DNA of 64,000 nt from a virus: positions 1 through 64,000 of IMG/VR virus record IMGVR_UViG_3300022592_000001; one strand, written 5' to 3'. The notes under the pieces were generated by a model, which was given only the letters and a program-made list of their open reading frames with translations, was not told where the DNA came from and did not search any database. The position numbers were made by a program, and so were the translations under genes. Below, piece after piece: positions 49,601 to 57,685 of this stretch. Position 1 is the stretch's first letter. Each line of letters starts with the position of its first letter.

Positions 49601-52519
49601 ATAATCAGTACCAGTAATGCGCCCTTCAAAAATGCCGCCATCTCTGAATTCGTCCTGAACAGCGTTTGCACTTTGTCCAGCACCAGAAAATGTGTATGTT
49701 GCACCAGTGTATCCTTGTCCGGCATTGCTAAATTCTAATTTTAAAATCTTATTAGTAGCTTCACCAATAAATGCCGCAGCAATTTGTGCTTGTTGATTTC
49801 TATTATTAACTGTTCCATTTAGTGGAACTTCAGTACTATCAAATCCCTCTGCAACACATCCGTAACTACCGTATGAAGTGTTACCGTTAGTAGCACGAAT
49901 TTTCCCGCCAGCTTCTGCAAGATATCCACAGTGTCCGTAGTATGAGAACACCGAAACTAATTCAGTTAATGCATTATGTCCAGTACACCATGCTCCAATA
50001 CCATCACTTAAAATTTGTGTAAAGTCGTTAGCAACAATAGATCTATTTCCGTTGTTATGAAGTGAACCGTCAATTTTTAAACCAGTGCATCCTTGTCCAA
50101 AAGTTGTAACGTTTTGTACGTACGGTGACTTAGTTGTAATCCAAACAGACGAATCCCCAGGTCCTGATCCCGGATCTAAACTTACATATGATCCTGCTGT
50201 TGGACGCTTAGTTCCATATACGTTAGCAGCACTTAAACCACCAGTTAGCCCACGAAGTGTCATGTTTCTAATACCGCAACCGTTACGAACATAGAACATA
50301 TCTTTAATACCGTCTGCGCCGTATACCGCCGCTGTTTGATTTGAAGAATCTGCTAATGGTGCAGGGGTTGTTCCGCCTGATGTTAACGATATTTGGAAAC
50401 TAGTTGGGGTAATTGATGAACCGATAATGTAATATGTTTGCCCAGAAGTAAGTCCGGCAAATGCGCCAGCAGTTACACCCATAGAACCTTGTGCAGTTTG
50501 CTGAGTTACAACAGATCCGCCTACGGTTAAACTAATAGTAATGTAAGCAGTTACAGAATCGTAAGCTACAATGTAATATGTTGTGTTCGCAGTTAAGTTA
50601 CCAACTGAGTTTCCTGAGAAAATAATTGGCATTCCAGAATACATTCCAATTGTATTAGATAAAAATACTTTATTGCCAATTGATGAGGTTGATAATACAG
50701 TTGCTGTAATTGTTGGAACAACAATTTGAATTGCATCGTTCGCCTGCATGCCTATCGTAGTATTAACAATGATTGTGTTAGTAGTAGAACTAGACGATGT
50801 AGCAACGGCGTTAATTACTCGAGCTGGCTGAATTACTGCACCTCTCAATTCATCGCCTACTAGAGCAACACCGGCCGGAATACTAATTGGCAGTGATTCA
50901 CTATATGTTCCAGTTTTAATAAAGATAGTTGCTGGTCCAGATACCTGAGTACATGCGTACTTAACGGTTCTCCACGGGGTAGTAACAGTTTTTCCGTATG
51001 TTACAGTATCAGTTCCTGTAGGTGCTACGTAATAAACGTTACCAATAACACCCCAATCATTCCATGCAGGTACTGGTAACATTGATTGACCGTTAGATGA
51101 AACTTTAAGTAAATTACCTTCTGACCCTATTGATACAGCAGCCCATTGCTTATTATCGTATGTTTGAATATCACCCTGATATTGCAATGTTTCAAATTGA
51201 TCACCACGGATATAAATTGTCCAGTGTGCCGGATCGTTGTCAGGCGATGATACTGAATTAACTTTACTTGTACAAATATAAGAAGTAGAATAAAATGTTA
51301 CAACATCACCGATAACATATGTATTTGATTTGTTCCACGGACCTCTCCATTGCATACCTGGATTTACTAATGTCCAGTATGTAATGTTAGTAGTTTCTTG
51401 TGCTTGACTATCAAGAATAGCTACGTAAAGATATCCATCTCGACGGACTAAGTCACCAGTTCTGTAATTAGCCGTTACATCCCATTCGTTTCTAATGTTA
51501 TAATTTTTAACTAACAATGTCCAGTTAGTAGTATCTGTTGATGGTACGTTGTTTAAATTATTAGTACTGTTACTAGTGTATTGGTAACCGCCATAAGTTA
51601 CAATATCTCCCTTAACATAAGAAACTACACTGCTCCAAGAATTTGCAAATTCTAAAGCTGGAAGCCAAATAGTAAAATTAGTTGTGCTAAATGTAGTTGA
51701 AGATGTATGGGCGGTTGAGCAAATATATAAATCTGCCCCGTATTTTACAATGTCGTTTAATTTGTAACGGAAACTAGAAGTCCAAGCAAATTTATAATCA
51801 ATGCCGTTATGTACAATCGTCCATTTACTAATGTCTGGATCGATACCAATAGTAGCAGTTGCTGCACTAGTATGTCCTTGTGTACACTTGTAAATAATTC
51901 CGCCGTAACGCACAACGTCACCTAATTTATAACGGGTTGATACAGTCCAATCAGTGCTCCAGTCGTATGCATACAGCAAAACATCCCAAAAGCTAGTATT
52001 AGCTTCTAGTCCTAAAGTAACTGTTGCGGCACTCACGTGTCCAGTGTTACAACGGTATAATGTGCCGCCATATCGAACAACATCATTTAATCTATATCTT
52101 GTACCAACGGTCCAATTTTTTGTCCAGTTTTCAGTTCTGGCATAGACAGTCCAATTGACTAAGTCTGGTTCAATTCCTGTAAGTAGCGTAGCAGAAGATG
52201 TGTGACTGTTAGTACAAATATAAATGATACTGTCATACTGGATATAATCACCCATGTTGTAAAGAGTGTTAGGCGTCCATTGATTGCGCCACTCATATCC
52301 ATCAAACCACAATACCCATTTTGGAGCAGGAGTGTCTGGTTGTGTTGTTACATCAATAAAATCTAAATCAGTATTGAAGTCCGCAGAAGCAGTGTGTCCA
52401 ACCAAACAGACGTACGACTTACCGTGATAACGAACAATATCGTCTTTTGTATATGCAGTGCTAGTCGCCCAGTCACCTTTCCAAGTGAATCTAATTCGTG
52501 GTATTTTAAATTCTGCCAT
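46649..52519 (-). CDS. Giant fibre protein (1956 residues), paralogue of the 37589 product
   Basis: This protein has the same order of modules as the 37589 product but is shorter. Eight CBM5/12-like repeats occupy about residues 10-420 (for example YRLNDVVRYGGTLYRCNTGH). A pectate-lyase-like start follows near 490-560 (FIKTGTYSESLPISIPAGVA), then the beta-helix region near 740-880 (RNMTLRGLTGGLSAANVYGT; LVSVFSYYGHCGYLAEAGGK), a BNR-like propeller at about 1320-1575 with ANWSS[IV]-x-[YW]-G repeats, and the shared C-terminal domain with TDQDGNFKVGNLFGVQQASG. The RD-x-GY motifs present in the longer paralogue are absent. GAGGTAAGAA precedes the start; an exact TATAAATA lies upstream. It is presumably a virion fibre; ligand unknown. 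Confidence 0.88.
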   Translation of the reverse strand: MAEFKIPRIRFTWKGDWATSTAYTKDDIVRYHGKSYVCLVGHTASADFNTDLDFIDVTTQPDTPAPKWVLWFDGYEWRNQWTPNTLYNMGDYIQYDSIIYICTNSHTSSATLLTGIEPDLVNWTVYARTENWTKNWTVGTRYRLNDVVRYGGTLYRCNTGHVSAATVTLGLEANTSFWDVLLYAYDWSTDWTVSTRYKLGDVVRYGGIIYKCTQGHTSAATATIGIDPDISKWTIVHNGIDYKFAWTSSFRYKLNDIVKYGADLYICSTAHTSSTTFSTTNFTIWLPALEFANSWSSVVSYVKGDIVTYGGYQYTSNSTNNLNNVPSTDTTNWTLLVKNYNIRNEWDVTANYRTGDLVRRDGYLYVAILDSQAQETTNITYWTLVNPGMQWRGPWNKSNTYVIGDVVTFYSTSYICTSKVNSVSSPDNDPAHWTIYIRGDQFETLQYQGDIQTYDNKQWAAVSIGSEGNLLKVSSNGQSMLPVPAWNDWGVIGNVYYVAPTGTDTVTYGKTVTTPWRTVKYACTQVSGPATIFIKTGTYSESLPISIPAGVALVGDELRGAVIQPARVINAVATSSSSTTNTIIVNTTIGMQANDAIQIVVPTITATVLSTSSIGNKVFLSNTIGMYSGMPIIFSGNSVGNLTANTTYYIVAYDSVTAYITISLTVGGSVVTQQTAQGSMGVTAGAFAGLTSGQTYYIIGSSITPTSFQISLTSGGTTPAPLADSSNQTAAVYGADGIKDMFYVRNGCGIRNMTLRGLTGGLSAANVYGTKRPTAGSYVSLDPGSGPGDSSVWITTKSPYVQNVTTFGQGCTGLKIDGSLHNNGNRSIVANDFTQILSDGIGAWCTGHNALTELVSVFSYYGHCGYLAEAGGKIRATNGNTSYGSYGCVAEGFDSTEVPLNGTVNNRNQQAQIAAAFIGEATNKILKLEFSNAGQGYTGATYTFSGAGQSANAVQDEFRDGGIFEGRITGTDYSAGGLGYITAGNQAQAGNTQTITIASNDQNTFANYNGMRVIVTSGTGVGQYGYVAYYDAVGKVVTVGRESITALPSTATNGTNNTIQVSDTSQFQPGQPIVIVPNQQTTTAYNTVHTVATMTSAYISGFTLTVVTMGAGSIAVGMVLTGVGVTAGTYITANNSGSGSGSTWTVSSQQTVGSSVSPVTITGTNNLVTLTSSTGMSIGEQIVFSGTTFGNIVNGTTYYISNIIGNQIAVSATYQGSVFAVSNATGSMGVVAGGMLGGLSAGIIYYVIANNYTSNSFSVSTSLGGSAATITTQTYGSSMTINAIGWEHVNSGTPIVSLLDSTSVYSIEPAVRFTSPNYTAVNAVLPSSANWVGIAYGKGKYVAINLAGGAAISTNGQSWTAGGSLGGANWSSIAYGNNLFVAVNSGSGIVSTSADGLTWTSGTTGGAGYTSVAWGNGRFIAVGTGTDVAYSNEGTNWSHSTVPSGSWTDAVYSSLGVWVIVGSNNSSTSLYSTDSGATWQSSTLPATANWSSVIWGNSRFVAIAYASANTAYSFDGINWISSTLPSTANWSSIEYGQGMFFAVASGTNTAASSQDGLYWKPRTLPTSTTWGSIAFGNPSSNPGFVAIPNISNNLGAYIIAGATAKGRASVASNKVTLIKIWEPGSGYSTSSLPSVTITDPNPTSAATITCRVGNGVLGNPTFLNRGTGYRTSTTSVAVTTGDGYGDIYQSSKYLTVSGLSSLPTPGAALNIASNPNQYRIVVINDLGNGTAQFQVSPPLSIALAPEHSTIVSIRQKYSQCRITGHDFLLIGTGNQTISNYPNVDVNTALSYQQIAENNGGRVFQTSTDQDGNFKVGNLFGVQQASGIVTISADQLSLTGLQTLSLGGFSLGTNTITITQFSTDSYFTANSDSVVPTQKAIKSYIARNIAGGGANAQAGAVVAGTFGVGGPNKIYSSTQTQLFVKNSMNIKYSGGKGGINGTMLAKSFFGHGFSPKG
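51259..52490 (-). repeat. Eight CBM5/12-like protein repeats in the 46649 fibre
   Basis: Eight consecutive units of about 50 residues with the same aromatic and glycine pattern as the neighbouring giant fibre, including conserved Trp, YGG and a Cys/His pair in most units. Confidence 0.75.
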
Positions 52520-52548
52520 TTCTTACCTCAGTTATTATGAATTTTAAT

Positions 52549-52556
52549 TATTTATA
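52549..52556 (-). promoter_or_regulatory. Exact T4-late-type octamer TATAAATA
   Basis: It matches the T4 late consensus at all eight positions and lies 29 bases before the ATG at 52519. It overlaps the stop codon of the 52552 gene. Confidence 0.7.
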
Positions 52557-52911
52557 TGCCGGTTGGATATGTATATTTTATATCAGTTCTGACTACTAAA
52601 TTTCCTGCATCGTCGATGTAATAGTATAAATTTCTTTGATCCCAACGCATTTGTTCATAATTTAAATTCTCAAACACTAAATCGTGTTCTACATCTCTGC
52701 CTTCAAAGAAGTCTGCACCTGGTTCAAAATCTGGAAAATTACCATCGCTTGTACCTTCTGCATTAATTTGAATTCCGTCTGTTCTGCTAAGTTGATCCAC
52801 TCTAGCAAAATATAATTCGCCATCGTCTGTTCTACGTAGAGCATAAAAATATCTAGGTGTATCTCCTATTAATTCTTCCTGTGAACGACCAAATTGATAT
52901 GTGCTTGACAT
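52552..52911 (-). CDS. Small conserved-type structural protein
   Basis: This 119-residue protein begins MSSTYQFGRSQEELIGDTPR and contains FYALRRTDDGELYFARVDQL, an FPDFEPGADFFEG segment and the C-terminal LYYYIDDAGNLVVRTDIKYT. Close relatives by pattern occur in aquatic T4-like phages next to fibre and baseplate genes, where they are annotated as structural or hypothetical. It appears to be one beta-rich domain. AGGAGATAAAA precedes the ATG. Its job is unknown; location between the small 52925 protein and a giant fibre suggests a connector. Confidence 0.65.
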   Translation of the reverse strand: MSSTYQFGRSQEELIGDTPRYFYALRRTDDGELYFARVDQLSRTDGIQINAEGTSDGNFPDFEPGADFFEGRDVEHDLVFENLNYEQMRWDQRNLYYYIDDAGNLVVRTDIKYTYPTGI

Positions 52912-52924
52912 TTTTTATCTCCTA

Positions 52925-53254
52925 TTAAACAATCTCTGCATAGCTAGCAATTAAATCAACGCTACTAGCGGTATCGCTTACGATAGTCATTGTTGTATTT
53001 TCTGCTAAAATAATTTTTTCACCATTAGTAACAACCTTGGCACTAGTATACGGTGAAATTACTAGCTGCTTAATATAGTATCCAGTAACGTTATATGCAT
53101 CTGTAACCGTTACATCAACGATTACATCTTCGTCTGTTGTGTTTGCAAGATTGCATCCAATGAGTGTAAATCTATTACCCACTGATGTTGCAAGAACATC
53201 AACTGGTGTTGTACCAATCCCATTGACTACTTTAGTTCTAAAAAATGATGCCAT
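52925..53254 (-). CDS. Small virion beta-domain protein, paralogue of 37256 and 61627 products
   Basis: This 109-residue protein is a single beta-domain: NRFTLIGCNLANTTDEDVIV, YYIKQLVISPYTSAKVVTNG and EKIILAENTTMTIVSDTASS. The pattern hydrophobic strand - GCNLAN - turn - IS-x-YTS - EK-x-IL matches, loosely, the proteins at 37256-37576 and 61627-61974. All three lie between large fibre genes. It could be a fibre-attachment or hinge protein. GGATAAAAG precedes the ATG. Not recognised beyond this. Confidence 0.6.
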   Translation of the reverse strand: MASFFRTKVVNGIGTTPVDVLATSVGNRFTLIGCNLANTTDEDVIVDVTVTDAYNVTGYYIKQLVISPYTSAKVVTNGEKIILAENTTMTIVSDTASSVDLIASYAEIV

Positions 53255-53260
53255 AATCTT

Positions 53261-56200
53261 TTATCCAAATATTAATGCAGCAGAAATACCAATGTCTGTT
53301 GCTTCTACTGTTGTAACGCCACCGGATGCTCCAGCAACGCTTGTCCAAGTTGTTCCGTTATATACTTCGACTAATTCTAAGTCGGTATTAAATCTCATCA
53401 TACCAGTCTCTGGTATTAATGGACGTTGTGTTTGTGTATCCCCCGACGGGATAACAACACCGTTAGTACCAGCAATTTTTACATAACCGCTACCTGTTTC
53501 TAAAAATTCTGTAATAGCACCAGATGATATGTTAGTAATAGTGTTGTTATAAATCTTTAAATTACCAAGACGTATACCGCCTATTCCGGTAGTGGTTAAA
53601 TTTAAATCACTGCCTGCTGTAATAGGAGTAATTGTATTACTAGTAATGTCTAAATTAACAGTTTGGAAACGTTGAGCAAATAATTTAGTACTGTCAATAG
53701 TTGCTGTTAGGTTTCCATCTGCATAGAAATAAATTGTATTATCGTTAGCGCCAGGATATGCTTCTGCAACAATTCTAGTATTACCATCGATATCTTGTAA
53801 ACCACCTAGCTTAACCCAATAACCGTTATTGTAACCTTCATAACGTGTTAAGTCAGTGTTATAACGGATCATACCGTTACTTGGTGATAAAGGACGATCA
53901 CTTGTTCCGCCGACAGGTATTTGAATACTTTGATTGCTGTTAACAATCACGCCGCCTGTACCTTGTGGAACTAATGTAATGTTTGAATTAGATGCAACGC
54001 TTTGAATATTGTTGTCGTTAAACTTTATTCCTTCAGCAACAACATTGCCTAATCCATTAGCTACTAAATTTAAATCAGCATTAGTAGTAGTTGTTTGAAT
54101 TGTATTACCAGAAATTGTAATTTGTGGTAATTGTAAATAACCTGTTCCAGTTATATTTCCAGTGACTTGTGTGTTACCGCTTGTAACAAAATTACCAGTT
54201 TGGTTAATATTTCCAGTCTGTGTTATTGTACCGGTTACACCTACATTTTTTAAGTAAGTTGTTCCAGTTGTTACAGTTAAATCTGTAGTAACAGTTAAGT
54301 TTTGATCAATAGCAACATTGTTACTTGGAATATAAATTCTTCCAGATCCAGCAGCAATTAATTGCAAATCATCATTTGCATTAGTTGTTTGGATTGTATT
54401 ACTATCAATAACTAAATTATCAATCTCAGCTCTGCTTAGGTACAGAGTATTCCATCTATAAGAGCTAGATCCTAAGTTGTAATATGCAGTTTGTGACGGA
54501 ATTAAATTGCTATCAATGCTACCAACAAAGTTAATTGTGTCAGATGTTTGATCGCCAATTTGAATATTGCCGCCGATGTTTACATCACCGGTAACATTTA
54601 ATGTGCCTGTAATGTAGGTATTATTTTGTAAATTAATTGCACCGCTTGCAGATGTAACATTAATGTCGCCAGTTAAACTATCAACATTATTATCATGAAT
54701 TCTAATATTACCAGTTGTAATATCTGTCGAAGTAATAGTAGTTGTATGTGTACCATCGGTAAATGTTACACCAGTTAAGCTAGTAATACTTAAACTTTGA
54801 TTGTTGAATACAACTTCACCAGTTTTTTGATTAACATTAAAATTAGCACCAACGCTAAAGTTACCTTCGTTATCTACACTAGTGTGATAGATGTGGGCGC
54901 CGTTTAATTCTACAAATTCGTTAGCATCGATACGATCGTTAGGATCATTAGTTGATAATTTTCCAGAGCCAACATATGCAACGTTCTGGCTAATAAAATA
55001 TCCAATAACACCTACGCCATCGCCAACAATACCGTAATTACCATAGATACATGCTGATCCAATTGCACGAATTTCAGCACCAAAGTCTGAATAGTCTGCA
55101 AAATTAATTAACTGTGCTGTTCCGCCTGCACTTGTACGCAAGTCTTGGAATGTAATTCCATTATCTAAAATAGTTGTAGACGCATTATTACCGTTCATGT
55201 TTAACAACAGAACAGTATTTAAATCACCGCTTAATTGACTAGTCGGTGCTGTAAAATTACTTGTATATTTTGCAACACCTTTGCTAATTCTTACATCATC
55301 GATATAACCAAAGAATAAACTAGTTGCATCAAAACGTGCGCCAAGTGTTAATGGGCCTTGTAAGTAGGTATTGTTATCTGTATATGTTGAACCTGCTTGA
55401 GTTCCGTTGATGAACATCTTAGTGCTAGTGCCAGATTTAGCAAGAGCAATGTGTGTCCAAGTATTAAGAGGAATTGTAGATGCACTTTCAATAACCGAGT
55501 TACCATTAACAGCCAATCGTAATGTGTTGGTAGTTGCGTTAATATATAATGTTGGGGTAACTTCTGGATTTGTAGTTCTAAAATCAAAGATAATTTGATT
55601 TGCGCTTCCTTGCGCAGTATTATAAATCCATGCCTCTAAAGTAAATGCGCCTGTTCCAAATTCAAAATCGGGAGTGCTTGCAACAGTTAGATAATCAGTA
55701 GTTCCGTTTAATGCTAAACTAGTTGGGCCAAATTTCTTTTGAGTTGTTGATAATTTTGCATTACCGCTTGTGTAAACAATTTTGCCAGCACGATCGGTAA
55801 TTGTTTGGAACCCTAAGCATCTTCCGGTAAGGTTAACATAGTTTCCAGAAATGCTGGCAATAGTTCCAGTGCCAAGAACTGTAGTTCCGTTAGTATCATA
55901 ATAAGTTACTGTATTTCCTACAGCCCATGTTCCGACTCGTGTATCAATACGCAGACGTGTCATGCCCTGTAAGGCAAATCCATACGTGCTAGTGTATGCG
56001 TAAAATCCTTTGTTAGCAAAATAACTGAATGAGTTTAACCACTCAATGCGTACACCGTTTGTTGCAGTAATGCAATTTACATTAGGAGTAATAAATGTCA
56101 CTGCATGGAATAGCATACTTGCTTCTTTTGATGAAGAAGCTGCATAAGCACCGTCTGCATAAGCACCTTTACCAGCATCGCCTGCATCAAATCCGTAAGG

Positions 56201-57538
56201 ATCACTTGGGCTAGTTACACTACCGCGAGTAATAACTGTTATATTTCTAATATACGGGCTGCGAGTAGTAACAACCATATTCGTTGCAAAACGGAAAGCA
56301 TACCCGTTGTCTGGGAACACTCTAGTTGTTCCACTACCGCAGTTAAATGTTAAGTTAGATACAAACACACTGCCAGATGCTGCTGGACCAGTGTATGTTA
56401 GAGTAGTAACACCTGTGGTATAAGCGTAAGTAGCACCAGTTACATTGTATGTATTTCCGCCAAATTTGATAGTTCCGCCACTTACCCAAGTGTGTGCAAA
56501 CGGTGCTGTACCAGCATTAAATGTTACAGAATTAGTTGTCGAGCTAGTTACTGTAAAATAATTGCCGCCACTGAAAAAATCTGTGATTGCTAAATCTTCA
56601 ACTGTTGTTTCGCCGTTTAAAATAAACGCATCGTTGTAACGTGTGCCTGTTGTTGGTTTAATTGTAACTGCACGGATACCTGCTCCGCGAACAGTAACAC
56701 CTACTGGAATTGTTAACGGGAATGCTTCGAGATAAACACCTGGATAGATATAAATTGTATCACCTGACGTTGCAATACTTAGTGCGTGTTTTAATGTTAA
56801 TACAGGATCATTTTCGTGTAATCCGGCATTAGTATCGCTACCGTTAGTAGCAACATAAATGGTATTTCCTGGAGGTAACGCTAAATCAATACCGTTAACT
56901 AAAATACTGTTAGAGTTAATAGCATCGGCTTCTACAGTTTGTACGTATGCTGTCTTCCAGTTTTTACTTGGACTACCTAAGTTATAAGATAACGTAGTGT
57001 CTGGAATAATATTACTTGCAATGTCTGCGTTAAATGTAACGTTATCTGTATTACTATTACCAATTGTGATGTTACCATCGGCAGTAATATTTCCAGTTGC
57101 ATGTAAATCACCGTTAACAAGCATATTGCTGTTAACGTTTACTTGTCCACTACCAGTTGTAGTAATGTTTAAATCAGAATTAGTAGTTGTTGTACTAATT
57201 TGATTTGTAGTAATCTGTAAATTATTATTGACTAATAATTTTGCTTGGTAAACAACAGGGTTAGTACCACTAGGTTCTAGGTTGATTACAGAATTGCTGC
57301 TAGCAATTGTGTTACCACTAATTGTAAAACTAGCGATGTCTGCTTCGGTAGTAACTTCTAGATTAGTAGTACGAGTTGTACCATTGATTTGTAAGTCGGT
57401 AGAAGGTGAACTGGTCTTTATACCAATACGGCCATTAATAACATCAATGTAGAGTAAGTCCGTCTCAAAGGCTAAGTCCACACCTTGGCGTACAAGGTTT
57501 GCCTTTAAGAGCGGGCCCGTAATTCGACCAACAGCCAT
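53261..57538 (-). CDS. Fibre protein with an inserted LamG domain (1425 residues)
   Basis: The protein begins AVGRITGPLLKANLVRQGVD, a start shared with the 57686 product (GRISGPLLANNLLRRGVD). The first 540 residues include GNIT[IL]GNSNTDNVTFNADI and a beta-helix region (GDTIYIYPGVYLEAFPLTIP; RSPYIRNITVITRGSV). Residues about 603-775 are a LamG domain (KKFGPTSLALNGTTDYLTVA ... FGYIDDVRISKGVAKY) absent from the paralogue. The C-terminal part has repeated [GN]NTIQTT-x-[ANS]-x-DLNL units and a final ALIFG. AGGAGAGCT precedes the ATG. It is probably a trimeric long fibre; LamG is a receptor-binding candidate. Confidence 0.85.
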   Translation of the reverse strand: MAVGRITGPLLKANLVRQGVDLAFETDLLYIDVINGRIGIKTSSPSTDLQINGTTRTTNLEVTTEADIASFTISGNTIASSNSVINLEPSGTNPVVYQAKLLVNNNLQITTNQISTTTTNSDLNITTTGSGQVNVNSNMLVNGDLHATGNITADGNITIGNSNTDNVTFNADIASNIIPDTTLSYNLGSPSKNWKTAYVQTVEADAINSNSILVNGIDLALPPGNTIYVATNGSDTNAGLHENDPVLTLKHALSIATSGDTIYIYPGVYLEAFPLTIPVGVTVRGAGIRAVTIKPTTGTRYNDAFILNGETTVEDLAITDFFSGGNYFTVTSSTTNSVTFNAGTAPFAHTWVSGGTIKFGGNTYNVTGATYAYTTGVTTLTYTGPAASGSVFVSNLTFNCGSGTTRVFPDNGYAFRFATNMVVTTRSPYIRNITVITRGSVTSPSDPYGFDAGDAGKGAYADGAYAASSSKEASMLFHAVTFITPNVNCITATNGVRIEWLNSFSYFANKGFYAYTSTYGFALQGMTRLRIDTRVGTWAVGNTVTYYDTNGTTVLGTGTIASISGNYVNLTGRCLGFQTITDRAGKIVYTSGNAKLSTTQKKFGPTSLALNGTTDYLTVASTPDFEFGTGAFTLEAWIYNTAQGSANQIIFDFRTTNPEVTPTLYINATTNTLRLAVNGNSVIESASTIPLNTWTHIALAKSGTSTKMFINGTQAGSTYTDNNTYLQGPLTLGARFDATSLFFGYIDDVRISKGVAKYTSNFTAPTSQLSGDLNTVLLLNMNGNNASTTILDNGITFQDLRTSAGGTAQLINFADYSDFGAEIRAIGSACIYGNYGIVGDGVGVIGYFISQNVAYVGSGKLSTNDPNDRIDANEFVELNGAHIYHTSVDNEGNFSVGANFNVNQKTGEVVFNNQSLSITSLTGVTFTDGTHTTTITSTDITTGNIRIHDNNVDSLTGDINVTSASGAINLQNNTYITGTLNVTGDVNIGGNIQIGDQTSDTINFVGSIDSNLIPSQTAYYNLGSSSYRWNTLYLSRAEIDNLVIDSNTIQTTNANDDLQLIAAGSGRIYIPSNNVAIDQNLTVTTDLTVTTGTTYLKNVGVTGTITQTGNINQTGNFVTSGNTQVTGNITGTGYLQLPQITISGNTIQTTTTNADLNLVANGLGNVVAEGIKFNDNNIQSVASNSNITLVPQGTGGVIVNSNQSIQIPVGGTSDRPLSPSNGMIRYNTDLTRYEGYNNGYWVKLGGLQDIDGNTRIVAEAYPGANDNTIYFYADGNLTATIDSTKLFAQRFQTVNLDITSNTITPITAGSDLNLTTTGIGGIRLGNLKIYNNTITNISSGAITEFLETGSGYVKIAGTNGVVIPSGDTQTQRPLIPETGMMRFNTDLELVEVYNGTTWTSVAGASGGVTTVEATDIGISAALIFG

Positions 57539-57673
57539 AGCTCTCCTTTTACCCCGTGTTGCACGGTTAACCTATTTTGGATTGCTCCGCATCCGTTTTT
57601 ACGGCTCTTTGCTGGTTTACCACAGTTTAATATCGGGAATTTAGGTCTAAATTCCTCAGTAACAGTATTTAGC
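57539..57673 (-). promoter_or_regulatory. Long structured leader of the 53261 fibre gene with a late-like motif
   Basis: There is no ORF in this gap. GCTAAATA (57673-57666) could start an mRNA with an approximately 120-base leader. In minus-strand sense it contains GGAATTTAG/CTAAATTCC (57655-57636), CCGT-AAAA-ACGG and CCGTG-CAA-CACGG hairpins, ending at AGGAGAGCT before the ATG. Other late leaders in this window are only 4-33 bases. Confidence 0.4.
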
Positions 57674-57685
57674 TATTTTGGGCTT

